Of a stretch of DNA of 64,000 nucleotides, positions 8,483 through 16,069 are shown piece by piece (position 1 is the first letter of the stretch; each line of letters opens with the position of its first letter). A program made the translations under genes and the position numbers. The DNA is taken from NCBI GenBank assembly GCA_946553025.1, contig CAMNRM010000006.1:62001-126000 (forward strand), given 5' to 3'. Below the pieces are notes generated by a model, which saw nothing but the letters and a program-made list of their open reading frames with translations, was not told the DNA's origin and searched no databases. The DNA comes from an uncultured Clostridium sp. (lineage in GTDB: Bacteria > Bacillota > Clostridia > Lachnospirales > Lachnospiraceae).

Positions 8483-9424
8483 ATGAAATACATTGAATCG
8501 TTTAAGGAGGGGCTGCACACATCGGATATTTATTTGTGCAAGAATAAGCAGATTGCCCTCACCAAAAGCGGGAAGGAATACGGAAATCTGCTTTTGCAGG
8601 ATAAGACAGGGACGATTGACGGAAAGATCTGGGATCTGCATTCTCCCGGGGTGGGAAGTTTTGAAACCCTGGATTATGTGCAGGTGGAGGCAGATGTTAC
8701 CCTGTTCCAGGGTTCTTATCAGCTGAATATTAAGCGTATCCGAAAGGCCGAGGCGGGGGAGTATGCGGAAGCGGATTATCTGCCGGTGTCGAAAAAGAAT
8801 ATTGATAAGATGTATCAGGAACTTTTAGGCATCGGGCGATCGATAAAGAATCCCTATCTAAGCCAGCTTGTGCTTGCATTTTTCGGCAATGCGAAGTTTG
8901 CCCGGATGTTCAGCTTTCATTCCGCGGCAAAAAGCGTTCACCACGGTTTTGTGGGAGGGCTTTTGGAACATACATTAAGTGTGACGAAGATGTGCAGCTA
9001 TTATGCCTCCTGCTATCCGCAGCTTAACCGGGATCTCCTGCTTACGGCGGCGATGTTTCATGATATCGGGAAGTTAAAGGAACTGTCGGTATTTCCGGAA
9101 AATGATTATACGGACGACGGACAGCTTCTGGGGCACATTATTATCGGAACGGAGATGCTTGGCGATAAGATTAAGACTATTTCCGGCTTTCCGCCGAAAC
9201 TGGCGCTGGAACTGAAGCACTGTATATTGGCACACCATGGAGAACTGGAGTACGGCTCGCCCAAAAAACCTGCCCTGCTGGAGGCACTGGCGCTGAATTT
9301 CGCGGATAATACGGACGCAAAACTGGAAACCATGATTGAAGCCTTAAACGCCGGAGGAGATAATCCGGGCTGGCTGGGCTACAACCGTCTGCTGGAAACG
9401 AATATACGAAAGACCGAAGGATAG
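8483..9424 (+). CDS. yhaM: 3'-5' exoribonuclease, YhaM family (OB fold + HD)
   Basis: 313 residues: an N-terminal OB-fold nucleic-acid-binding domain (about 15-90, including GKIWDL), then an HD-superfamily phosphohydrolase domain carrying the metal ligands HHGFVGGLLEHT, FHDIGKLKEL and LAHHGELEYGSP. This order is diagnostic of the Firmicute YhaM/CBF1 exoribonuclease, which trims RNA 3' ends and can degrade DNA. ATG 8483 follows GGAAGGG by nine bases. The gene stands between the tandem-repeat gap and a long intergenic region, so it may be monocistronic. Confidence 0.93.
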   Translation: MKYIESFKEGLHTSDIYLCKNKQIALTKSGKEYGNLLLQDKTGTIDGKIWDLHSPGVGSFETLDYVQVEADVTLFQGSYQLNIKRIRKAEAGEYAEADYLPVSKKNIDKMYQELLGIGRSIKNPYLSQLVLAFFGNAKFARMFSFHSAAKSVHHGFVGGLLEHTLSVTKMCSYYASCYPQLNRDLLLTAAMFHDIGKLKELSVFPENDYTDDGQLLGHIIIGTEMLGDKIKTISGFPPKLALELKHCILAHHGELEYGSPKKPALLEALALNFADNTDAKLETMIEALNAGGDNPGWLGYNRLLETNIRKTEG

Positions 9425-10042
9425 TTTTTGCTGTTTTGGCGTGTGGGAGATGGGTGCGCAGATTTACGAAAGTGGGCAATGAAAGTGGGGGAGTAGATTT
9501 ACGAAGATGAAAGATTGAGATGGGCGAACAGATTTACGAATGCAGAAAATAAAAATAGGCTGTTTCTTTTATGCCGTGTGATGAGAAAGAGTAATGAGAA
9601 AATCCGGCAATTATGGAAAGAAACAGCCTGTACTATATGGGAAAGCGTTCTACTTTCATCAATGGAGGTGCCCGCAGATAAAGCGGCTGTCCGTTTTATG
9701 AGTTGGGACGCTTTTGTTGTTTGTCGAGAGCAGCCGCCGGTTGCGCGCTTTTTTGGCCGCTGCCCCCATTTTATATAGTGCTACGAAACATTTCGAGTTT
9801 TATGTACAGCATCAGGTTCTGCTGGGTGAAAAGCTTCGGTAGAACTTTTATGTATCTTAGTATAGAGGAAAATTGTGGATAAATTATGGAAAATGTATGA
9901 AAGAATCATAAAAATCATTACAAAATTATGTATGATGAATGAATAGAATAAAGGATAGTAAAAAAGGATAGTAAAAACACGATGGGCGGAGCCGTCGGTG
10001 TTATTGCGTGGCCATAGGACGGGAAAGAAGGGATGATGACGG
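9425..10042. other. 618-bp intergenic region with a long inverted repeat
   Basis: No convincing gene. Three copies of GATTTACGAA lie at 9461-9470, 9496-9505 and 9531-9540. A 13-bp perfect inverted repeat AGGCTGTTTCTTT (9557-9569) / AAAGAAACAGCCT (9617-9629) encloses a 47-base loop. A perfect DnaA box TGTGGATAA lies at 9874-9882, and GGATAGTAAAAA occurs twice just before the rlmD leader. An 87-codon open frame at 9515-9778 crosses the inverted repeat and has no coding character. Confidence 0.6.
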
Positions 10043-11476
10043 ATGTTGGAAAAGAATGAAGAGTTTACGATTGTGATAGAGGATATCAGCGAGGACGGCG
10101 CAGGGATTGGAAAGACGGAAGGGTTTACCTGGTTTGTCAAGGATACGGTGATTGGGGATGTGGTGGAAGCAAAGGTGATGAAAAAGAAAAAGAATTACGG
10201 ATTTGCCCGGCTGGTGCGGGTGATAACCCCCTCGCCGGATCGGGTGGAACCAAAATGTGCGGTGGCAAGGGCCTGCGGGGGATGCCAGCTGCAGGCAATG
10301 GATTATAAGGCGCAGTTAAGGTTTAAGGAGAGGAAGATTTACGGGCATCTGACGAGGATTGGCGGGGTGGAAGAACTGGCTTTGCCGGGGGAAGTAAGGG
10401 TTGGAAGAGAAGATGCAGCCGGGGGAGGAGAATCCGTGCTGGAGATGGAACCAATCCTTGGGATGGAAAATCCGTGGCGTTACCGGAACAAGGCCCAGTT
10501 TCCCTGCGGAAGGAATAAGGACGGAAAGATTGTCTTTGGGTTTTATGCGGGGAGGACACATGCGATTATTGAACAAAACGACTGTGTGCTGGGGATTGAG
10601 GAAAATGGGAAGATTTTAGAGATTATTGGGCAGTTTATGGAGGAATTTGGGATTGAACCCTATGATGAACAGGGACATTCGGGGCTGGTGCGCCATGTGC
10701 TGATCCGCAAGGGATTTAAGACAGGGGAGATTATGGTCTGCCTGGTGATGAACGGGGATAAGCTGGCCCATGGGGAGGAACTGGTGAAGCGGTTAAAGAA
10801 GGTAGAGGGGATGGTTTCGGTTTCCTGTAATATTAACCGGGAAAGGACGAATGTTATCCTGGGCGAAAAGATGGTAAACCTGTTTGGGCCGGGGTATATC
10901 ACGGACAGGATTGGTGCAGTGACCTATAGGATTTCGCCGCAGTCGTTTTATCAGGTGAATCCATTGCAGACGGAAAAGCTGTACCAGACGGCGCTGGAGT
11001 ATGCCGGACTTACAGGGGAGGAAACGGTTTGGGATTTGTACTGCGGGATTGGGACGATTTCTTTGTTTCTGGCGCAGAAGGCAAAGAAGGTTTACGGGGT
11101 GGAAATTGTCCCGGCGGCAGTTGAGGATGCGCGGGAGAATGCACGGATTAACGGGATTACTAACGCAGAGTTTTACACGGGAAGGGCAGAGGCGGTACTG
11201 CCGGAGCAGTATGAGAAGAACGGGATAAGTGCGGATGTTATCGTCGTCGATCCGCCAAGGAAGGGCTGCGATAAGGCTTGTCTGGATACGATAGTGAAGA
11301 TGGCACCGGAAAGGGTGGTGTACATCAGCTGCGATTCGGCGACGCTGGCCAGGGATGTGAAGTACCTGAGGGAGAGAGGTTATCAAGTGAAACGGGTCAG
11401 GGGGATTGATCAATTTGGGCATTGTGTGCATACGGAAACCTGTGTACTTTTGTCCCAACAACATATCAATGATTAA
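10043..11476 (+). CDS. rlmD: 23S rRNA (uracil-C5)-methyltransferase
   Basis: 477 residues. N-terminal TRAM/OB domain (about 5-60), then the 4Fe-4S cysteine set CAVARACGGC (about 72-81), then a class I SAM methyltransferase domain with motif I LYCGIGTISLFL and the TrmA/RumA catalytic region VDPPRKGCD ... YISCD. These mark the RlmD/RlmCD group, which methylates U1939 and/or U747 of 23S rRNA. ATG 10043 is preceded by GAAGGG. The frame is unusual at its end: it stops at TAA 11474, but the same frame continues as recognisable protein after the stop (see the next entry), so this copy has lost a C-terminal extension typical of clostridial homologues. The core enzyme looks intact. Confidence 0.93.
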   Translation: MLEKNEEFTIVIEDISEDGAGIGKTEGFTWFVKDTVIGDVVEAKVMKKKKNYGFARLVRVITPSPDRVEPKCAVARACGGCQLQAMDYKAQLRFKERKIYGHLTRIGGVEELALPGEVRVGREDAAGGGESVLEMEPILGMENPWRYRNKAQFPCGRNKDGKIVFGFYAGRTHAIIEQNDCVLGIEENGKILEIIGQFMEEFGIEPYDEQGHSGLVRHVLIRKGFKTGEIMVCLVMNGDKLAHGEELVKRLKKVEGMVSVSCNINRERTNVILGEKMVNLFGPGYITDRIGAVTYRISPQSFYQVNPLQTEKLYQTALEYAGLTGEETVWDLYCGIGTISLFLAQKAKKVYGVEIVPAAVEDARENARINGITNAEFYTGRAEAVLPEQYEKNGISADVIVVDPPRKGCDKACLDTIVKMAPERVVYISCDSATLARDVKYLRERGYQVKRVRGIDQFGHCVHTETCVLLSQQHIND

Positions 11477-11590
11477 ATCAGGGTTTCGATAGACCTTAAG
11501 CCGGAGGATGTTACCTTGGCAGAAACGACGGCTGCTTATGATATGTTAAAACAGTAAGTTTTGCAGCATTACGGGGTAAAAATTTCTGTT
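11477..11590 (+). pseudogene. Decayed C-terminal extension of rlmD
   Basis: Reading on in the rlmD frame past TAA 11474 gives IRVSIDLKPEDVTLAETTAAY..., a second TAA at 11555-11557, then VLQHYGVKIS. From memory of the family, clostridial RumA/RlmD proteins often carry a C-terminal module with an AE(S/T)KATY...YVL..YG(L/V)KVS pattern. Here the second stop falls exactly where that module has Tyr (KQ-stop-VLQHYG), so a Tyr codon became TAA. Homology ends at about 11585-11595, where the hsdM fragment begins, which marks the left edge of the accessory island. Confidence 0.65.
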
Positions 11591-11592
11591 TT

Positions 11593-11877
11593 ATGCGGAA
11601 AGTTGAGAATAATAATAAGCTGACGCCAGAAAATATAGAACGTATTGTGGATGTGTTTGCAAAACGTGAAGAAGTTGAACATTTTACACATCTGGCAAGC
11701 TATGAGGAAGTATCAGGTAATGATTACAATTTGTCTGTGTCTACATATGTGGAAGCAGAGGATACCAGAGAGAAGATTGATATTGTGAAGTTGAATGCAG
11801 AAATTAAGGAAATCGTAGCACGAGAGCAGGTGCTTCGGGATGAAATTGATAAGATTATTGCAGAAATTGAGGTGTAG
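11593..11877 (+). pseudogene. hsdM: 3' fragment of type I restriction hsdM
   Basis: 94 codons matching only the C-terminal tail of HsdM methyltransferase subunits: NNNKLTPENIERIVDVF, HLASYEEVSGNDYNLSVSTYV and a closing coiled coil rich in Glu/Ile. The SAM-binding and NPPF catalytic regions, which lie upstream in a full HsdM of about 500 residues, are missing, so no methylation activity is possible. The fragment abuts the rlmD relic. Two bases separate its TAG from the GTG of the nuclease relic that follows, preserving the usual tight operon spacing. Confidence 0.8.
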
Positions 11878-11879
11878 TA

Positions 11880-12944
11880 GTGGAAAAAGAGAATAATATA
11901 GTTGATTATCAATCAACGATTGCAGATATTAGGCAAATCATAGTGTCTGGTCAGAAGTATGCTTATAATGCTGTTAGTGAGGCAATGGTGTTTACCTATT
12001 GGTAGGTGGGAAGAAGAATTATAGAACAGGAGCAAAAAGGAAAAGAAAGAGCGGAATATGGCAAGGCATTGATTGAAGTTTTGTCAAAAGAACTAACGAA
12101 AGAGTTTGGCAAAAGTTATTCTAAAAGAAATTTGCAGTATTTTCGTAAATTTTATTTGTTTTTTCCAGATAAGGAAATTGTGAACGCATGCGTTCACAAT
12201 TTAAACTGGACACATTTTCGCAGCCTTTTGCGAGTAGCTAATGAAGATGCCAGAATTTGGTATATGAATGAAGCCGCAAACGAGGGATGGAGTGCCAGAA
12301 CGTTGGATAGAAACATAGGAACACAATATTATTATCGCCTTTTACAGTCACCACAAAAAGAAAAAGTGATTGAAGAAATGCAGCAAAAAACAGCAAAATA
12401 TCAGAAAAATAAGTTTGAGGTAATCAAGAATCCTATTGTTGCAGAATTTTTGGGTTATAGAGCAGAAGATTCTTTTGCAGAAACAGATATGGAATCGGCT
12501 ATTTTATCGCATATCCGGGATTTCTTAATGGAAATGGGGAAAGGCTTTGCTTTTGTGGCAAGGCAACAACATATTATAACGGATACGCAGGATTACTTTA
12601 TCGATTTGGTTTTTTATAATATTGAATTGAAATGCTATGTGTTGGTCGATTTGAAAATGGGAACAATTACACATCAGGATGTGGGACAGATAGATATGTA
12701 TGTTCGTATGTATGACGAATTGAAATGTAAGGAAGGGGATAATCCAACTCTTGGAATCCTGCTCTGTGGTGAAACCAGTGAGGACATTGCAAGATATTCA
12801 GTACTGCGTGATAATGAAAGACTTTTTATGTCAAAGTATCTGACTTACTTGCCTACAAAGGAACAGCTGCGCACAGAGATAGAGAGGCAGAAAGAAATAT
12901 TCTATATGCAGCATCCGACACTTCAGGAGAAGGATGGTGTGTAG
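11880..12944 (+). pseudogene. yhcG: DUF1016/YhcG PDDEXK nuclease interrupted by a TAG codon
   Basis: The full frame runs from GTG 11880 to TAG 12942-12944, but a single in-frame TAG at 12003-12005 cuts it after residue 41 (VFTYW-stop-VGRRIIEQEQ). Both sides are clearly one protein of the YhcG family: an N-terminal DUF1016 helical domain (SWTHFRSL-like NLNWTHFRSLLRV) and a C-terminal PD-(D/E)XK nuclease domain with YFIDLVFYN and the VDLKMG catalytic lysine block. GTG 12006, directly after the stop, could restart translation and give 312 residues lacking the first helices, so residual function is possible. These nucleases commonly sit inside type I restriction operons, as here between hsdM and hsdS. 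Confidence 0.8.
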
Positions 12945-12945
12945 G

Positions 12946-13047
12946 ATGAGTAGGTTGGAAAAGCTGATAGAGGAACTTTGTCCGGATGGAGTACCATTCA
13001 AAAAGGTAAAAGATGTGTATATCAGATTAAAGGGTGCACCAATATGA
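12946..13047 (+). pseudogene. hsdS: 5' fragment of type I specificity subunit hsdS
   Basis: 33 residues starting at ATG 12946, just after the YhcG stop. MSRLEKLIEELCPDGVPF is the characteristic beginning of many Lachnospiraceae HsdS proteins, followed by the YIRLKGAPI segment that precedes the first target-recognition domain. The frame then ends at TGA 13045 where the sequence changes to an hsdR piece. Both target-recognition domains are absent, so it cannot specify DNA binding. Confidence 0.75.
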
Positions 13048-13196
13048 TGGGTATGGATGAAGAAATTACAGATGAAATGGTATGGGATATTAACCGGGAA
13101 AAGGTTATGAGGGCCCCTGAGCGTATCCGAATTGTGACACAGTATATATTGGAGCATTTTGACCAGAAGACTTACCGTGGGGATAAAACACCTTAA
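13044..13196 (+). pseudogene. hsdR: Internal fragment of hsdR-like helicase/nuclease subunit
   Basis: 50 codons in a different frame from the hsdS piece: MMGMDEEITDEMVWDINREK, then MRAPERI and YILEHFDQKTYRGDK. This resembles the region between helicase domains of HsdR-type restriction subunits (the ERI...YILEHF.QKT pattern), recognised from memory and not by alignment. Helicase motifs and the nuclease domain are missing. The right end merges into a GNAT relic at about 13187. Confidence 0.55.
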
Positions 13197-13306
13197 CCTG
13201 TAACAAAGATAATATCCAAGCACTATATTTGTATAAGAGCAGAGGCTTTACAGAAACCGGAGCAATAGACGAAGATGAAATAGAACTAGTATTGATGATG
13301 CAGTAA
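13187..13306 (+). pseudogene. C-terminal tail of a GNAT acetyltransferase
   Basis: 39 codons ending at TAA 13304-13306. They carry the end of the acetyl-CoA-binding fold: NKDNIQALYLYKSRGFTETG followed by DEDEIELVL, the classic N..A..LY...GF pattern. The front two-thirds of the domain are absent, so it is a relic. It begins within the last codons of the hsdR fragment, which makes this a stack of deletion junctions. Confidence 0.75.
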
Positions 13307-13361
13307 CAAATTTATAAAAGAGGTAATATTTTGAGGTTAAAAGGCAGAGGTTTCCCTCTGC

Positions 13362-13586
13362 CTATTTCCATGACATTTGTAACTGTTTTTTTTGCTGAGC
13401 GCAATCGGTAAGATATAAATTAATTAGTGTTTGATATGGAATACCGGAATCTTTACTTTGTTCCTTGAAAAAATTAACTGTATCACTGTCAATATTTATT
13501 GTTATCTGCTTTTTTAACCTTTTAGAATATGGATTTTTACGTGGGTTTAAATTTTCTATATCATATTCCTCTCTCATTGTATCCAC
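13362..13586 (-). CDS. brnA: BrnA-type antitoxin
   Basis: 74 residues with the ribbon-helix-helix signature of BrnA antitoxins: a basic strand KKQITINIDSDTVNFFKEQS followed by GIPYQTLINLYLTDC helices. It neutralises BrnT by direct binding, and the pair represses its own promoter. The start overlaps the brnT 3' end by 13 bp, as usual for brnTA operons in which the toxin gene comes first. A double palindrome that could be its operator overlaps the brnT start (see the promoter entry). Its intact frame contrasts with the decayed restriction genes alongside. Confidence 0.85.
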   Translation of the reverse strand: MDTMREEYDIENLNPRKNPYSKRLKKQITINIDSDTVNFFKEQSKDSGIPYQTLINLYLTDCAQQKKQLQMSWK

Positions 13587-13867
13587 CTCCTATACACTTG
13601 TTTTTCATTCTTAGTAGCTTTTCTTGCTGAAATGATTCTGATTATGTTATCGTTATCACGGTAACAATGACTTACAATGCACAGATTTTCATGTTTGGTA
13701 ATGCCAAGTATCAAGAAACGCTCTTCCTCCATAGAGTGTTCTGGGTCATCAAACATAATTGCATCGTCATCATAAAATACCGTTGCTGCTTCTTCAAAAC
13801 CAATTCCATGTTTAATTTTATTGATTTGATTTTTGTTTTCATCCCATTCAAACTGTATATTTTCCAT
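13574..13867 (-). CDS. brnT: BrnT-type ribonuclease toxin
   Basis: 97 residues from ATG 13867. BrnT hallmarks are present: FEWDENKNQINKIKHGIGFEEA at the N terminus, the DDPEHSMEEERFLILG block and the C-terminal RIISARKATKNEKQVYRRW helix with the conserved Arg/Ser/Arg. BrnT is a RelE-fold ribonuclease that halts translation when freed from BrnA. The ATG was chosen because the family begins with a short strand before FEWD; the frame is open for twenty codons more, but those lie across the promoter. No Shine-Dalgarno sequence is visible before the ATG. Confidence 0.88.
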   Translation of the reverse strand: MENIQFEWDENKNQINKIKHGIGFEEAATVFYDDDAIMFDDPEHSMEEERFLILGITKHENLCIVSHCYRDNDNIIRIISARKATKNEKQVYRRWIQ

Positions 13868-13902
13868 AATTATATTATAATTATATGCTTGCGGAATTGC
13901 AA
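13866..13902 (-). promoter_or_regulatory. brnTA promoter with double-palindrome operator
   Basis: On the minus strand TTGCAA (13902-13897), 17 bp, then TATAAT (13879-13874). Two copies of the self-complementary octamer ATAATTAT (13866-13873 and 13877-13884) are separated by three bases and cover both the -10 box and the brnT start codon. The -10 box ends only six bases before the ATG, so the transcript would be leaderless or nearly so. Confidence 0.7.
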
Positions 13903-13945
13903 TAGTTTTTTCAAAAGGTAATAGCAATTATTGGGCAATTGTCAG

Positions 13946-14001
13946 TACAGTGCTAATACAGTGACATTTTTGATGGCTTTTATCAAGAAATGTGATATAC
14001 T
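13946..14001 (+). promoter_or_regulatory. Direct-repeat operator and -10 box upstream of the unknown operon
   Basis: TACAGTG occurs twice, at 13946-13952 and 13957-13963, one helical turn (11 bp) apart. A good -10 hexamer TATACT (13996-14001), extended by an upstream TGTGA, lies downstream. No well-spaced -35 box was found, which suits an extended -10 or activator-dependent promoter. Confidence 0.4.
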
Positions 14002-14024
14002 GTATTTGGGAGTACTGGCAAACG

Positions 14025-14099
14025 ATGAAATTAGAAAAAGAGTATGAACTAAGGTTTACCACATATAGAAACCGTTATGTTGCTGAAGAAAGTAGGTAA
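14025..14099 (+). CDS. Possible 24-residue leader peptide or relic
   Basis: ATG 14025 to TAA 14097, reading MKLEKEYELRFTTYRNRYVA then EESR. It lies just after the putative -10 box and 35 bp before the next gene. There is no clear Shine-Dalgarno sequence. The charged sequence shows no signal peptide and resembles nothing I know. It may be a leader peptide or a gene relic. Confidence 0.25.
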   Translation: MKLEKEYELRFTTYRNRYVAEESR

Positions 14100-14134
14100 A
14101 AAAGCAGGAAAGAGTTAAGGGAGGGGGAAATGCT

Positions 14135-14683
14135 ATGGGAAAGTATGTAAAGAAGAAAAAGGAAATGGTTTTTCAAAGTGTAGATTCTCTCCAGCAGATT
14201 GTGAATGTAGTGAATGAAGCAGCAGTTGCTGTTAATGATTCCAGACGAACGATAAAAGAAAGTGCTATTCCTGAAGTATTGGCGGGGGCTCTTGGTGCGG
14301 GTATTGGCGGGGCAGGTTCTTTTGCAGCGCTTTATGGCTTGGGAATGACAGGTCTTTCTGCTGCTGGAATCACTTCTGGACTGGCAGCAGCAGGTGCTGT
14401 TGTGGGAGGTGGTATGGTTGCCGGCATTTTTGTCTTGGCAGCACCAGTTGCCGTGCTTGCTGCTGGTAGTGTAGGTATTGCATCGCATCAGAAAAGTAAG
14501 AAGTTGCATCAGGAAAAGGAACGATTGTACAAGGAAGTTCTTGCCCGGCATGAAGCTATTATCAAAGCACTAAAAGATGAAGCAGATGCCACAGGGGAAC
14601 GTTTGGATTACCTTCAAAGTCTTAATATTTTGTTGCAGCAGGCGCTTAAAGATTTGCGTCACGATTTGGGTACAGAAAAATGA
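14135..14683 (+). CDS. Unrecognised glycine-zipper membrane protein, first gene of a novel operon
   Basis: 182 residues with a coil-membrane-coil layout. Residues 1-45 are a charged helix (KKKKEMVFQSVDSLQQIV). Residues about 48-115 are a long Gly/Ala-rich hydrophobic segment with GxxxG-type zippers (GALGAGIGGAG, GAVVGGGMVAG) long enough for two membrane helices. Residues 116-182 are a basic then amphipathic coiled coil (KSKKLHQEKERLYKEV). Such zippers mediate helix packing in channels and pore-forming effectors; that is analogy, not homology. A strong GGGAGGGGG sits upstream of ATG 14135. The stop overlaps the next start in ATGA, so the products are probably made in fixed ratio. I do not recognise the family. 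Its position between a restriction relic, a toxin-antitoxin pair and a MATE gene suggests a defence or competition role. Confidence 0.75.
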   Translation: MGKYVKKKKEMVFQSVDSLQQIVNVVNEAAVAVNDSRRTIKESAIPEVLAGALGAGIGGAGSFAALYGLGMTGLSAAGITSGLAAAGAVVGGGMVAGIFVLAAPVAVLAAGSVGIASHQKSKKLHQEKERLYKEVLARHEAIIKALKDEADATGERLDYLQSLNILLQQALKDLRHDLGTEK

Positions 14684-16044
14684 GCAGATATACATACACA
14701 AAATTTGAAAAGCAGATGAACAATGTTCTTAAATATCAGGATGAAAGACTCAAAAGCATTCATTTTCCACTTACTGACGAAATAGAATCAACGATTTTAA
14801 GTGCGGAAGTTATGCTCCGTGACCTTGGCTATCAATCAGAAGCATTAAAAGAATCCTCTTCTTTGCATTCATCGAAAAAGATTATGGTTGTTCCTGCATG
14901 GGAAGAATTGTGTGCAGAAGTTAAGCAAAACCTAAGTGCGGCATGTGATTTAGAAGATTTGTTCACTGAAGCAGAATTAAAAAGTAATGAAGGGGCTATT
15001 TTTCAGTTAAATAAAGAATTTAAAATGCTTCACCATATGGACAGTATCGATATTACAATTGCTGCTCTTGCAGGAATTATTGGTGCCGCCGTTGATATTC
15101 TTTTTGTGGGTGTTCCTCAAAAAAGTAAGACAGGATTGAAAGCAGGTGCTCTCTCTGATTATATCCGAGAATATTTTGACAGGATATTTCCGGAAGAAGA
15201 AATGCAGAAGCTGGCAAATGCAAAAGTGAGCAAGGTGCCCTATGACGCACAGGATAACCGCCATACAAAGATTTATGTCGAAGGGCTGTCGGCATATTAC
15301 CACAGACTATTGCAGTTGGGTCATGATCCCCTTCTTGGTTTTGTTTTTGGTGTGGCAGATATTTTAACCGGAAGAATGACTACTATCGACAAAGCTGGAA
15401 ATATCGTATCTCAGACGATGGAAAATTATACAGATCGCAGAGAAACTACGATTTTTGCCGCTATTGTCAAGCAGATTCTTCATTTTAAATCAGATATTAC
15501 TACGTCCATGGGACTTCCAGCACCACTGATGGGATTGTTTAATCTGCTCCAGTTTGGTAGTATCGGCGAGGAAGAGCAGACGATTGCAGAAATTGTCCAG
15601 GGGATGTATTTTGAAGGATATGACTTTATCCATTTTTGTTCGATGTCCGTTTCTGCAATGCTTGTTGAAGCTATTGTTAGAATTGGGTATGCAATTAAGA
15701 AAATGAAAGAAGGACATTCTATAAAAGATTCCATTCCAGTTTCGCTGAACAGAAGGAAACATCCTAAATTGGCTACAATGCTTTTTATTGCTCATTCAGC
15801 AGCAACTGTGATTAATGCTGAAAAAGTATACTTTACAAAAAATCCTGTAGCCATAAATTACCCAGAATGGCTTGCATTTGCAAAATATTCCTACAAGCAG
15901 TTGAAATGGGGGATGATACAGAAGCCAAAATGGAGGGAAGCTTATGTTTTGGGACGGATTAATGAAGAATTAAATTTTGTTTTTGCTGAAGCGGAAGCAA
16001 ATTTTGAACAATGTGCGTCTGAATATACCATAATATTTCACTGA
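14680..16044 (+). CDS. Unrecognised 454-residue partner protein, second gene of a novel operon
   Basis: 454 residues, start ATG 14680 overlapping the previous stop by four bases. The N-terminal 125 residues are mostly helical and charged. A hydrophobic segment at about 125-148 (ITIAALAGIIGAAVDILFVG) could enter a membrane. The centre is rich in aromatic and His residues (HTKIYVEGLSAYYHRLLQLG, HDPLLGFVFG). Further hydrophobic stretches lie near 325-345 and 365-380. There is no Walker motif, no nuclease motif and no known enzymatic signature that I can see. The C terminus is acidic and helical. It probably acts with the glycine-zipper protein at the membrane. No function is assigned. AT-rich codon choice matches the rest of the island and differs from the GC-richer MATE gene that follows. 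Confidence 0.75.
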   Translation: MSRYTYTKFEKQMNNVLKYQDERLKSIHFPLTDEIESTILSAEVMLRDLGYQSEALKESSSLHSSKKIMVVPAWEELCAEVKQNLSAACDLEDLFTEAELKSNEGAIFQLNKEFKMLHHMDSIDITIAALAGIIGAAVDILFVGVPQKSKTGLKAGALSDYIREYFDRIFPEEEMQKLANAKVSKVPYDAQDNRHTKIYVEGLSAYYHRLLQLGHDPLLGFVFGVADILTGRMTTIDKAGNIVSQTMENYTDRRETTIFAAIVKQILHFKSDITTSMGLPAPLMGLFNLLQFGSIGEEEQTIAEIVQGMYFEGYDFIHFCSMSVSAMLVEAIVRIGYAIKKMKEGHSIKDSIPVSLNRRKHPKLATMLFIAHSAATVINAEKVYFTKNPVAINYPEWLAFAKYSYKQLKWGMIQKPKWREAYVLGRINEELNFVFAEAEANFEQCASEYTIIFH

Positions 16045-16069
16045 AAGAAAAAGGCAGGGAAAGATAAGG

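Noticed and set aside
9515-9778. Open frame of 87 codons in the gap before rlmD
   Set aside because: No ribosome binding site, crosses a perfect inverted repeat, and its composition (Cys/Arg/Trp-rich, no secondary-structure pattern) is not protein-like.
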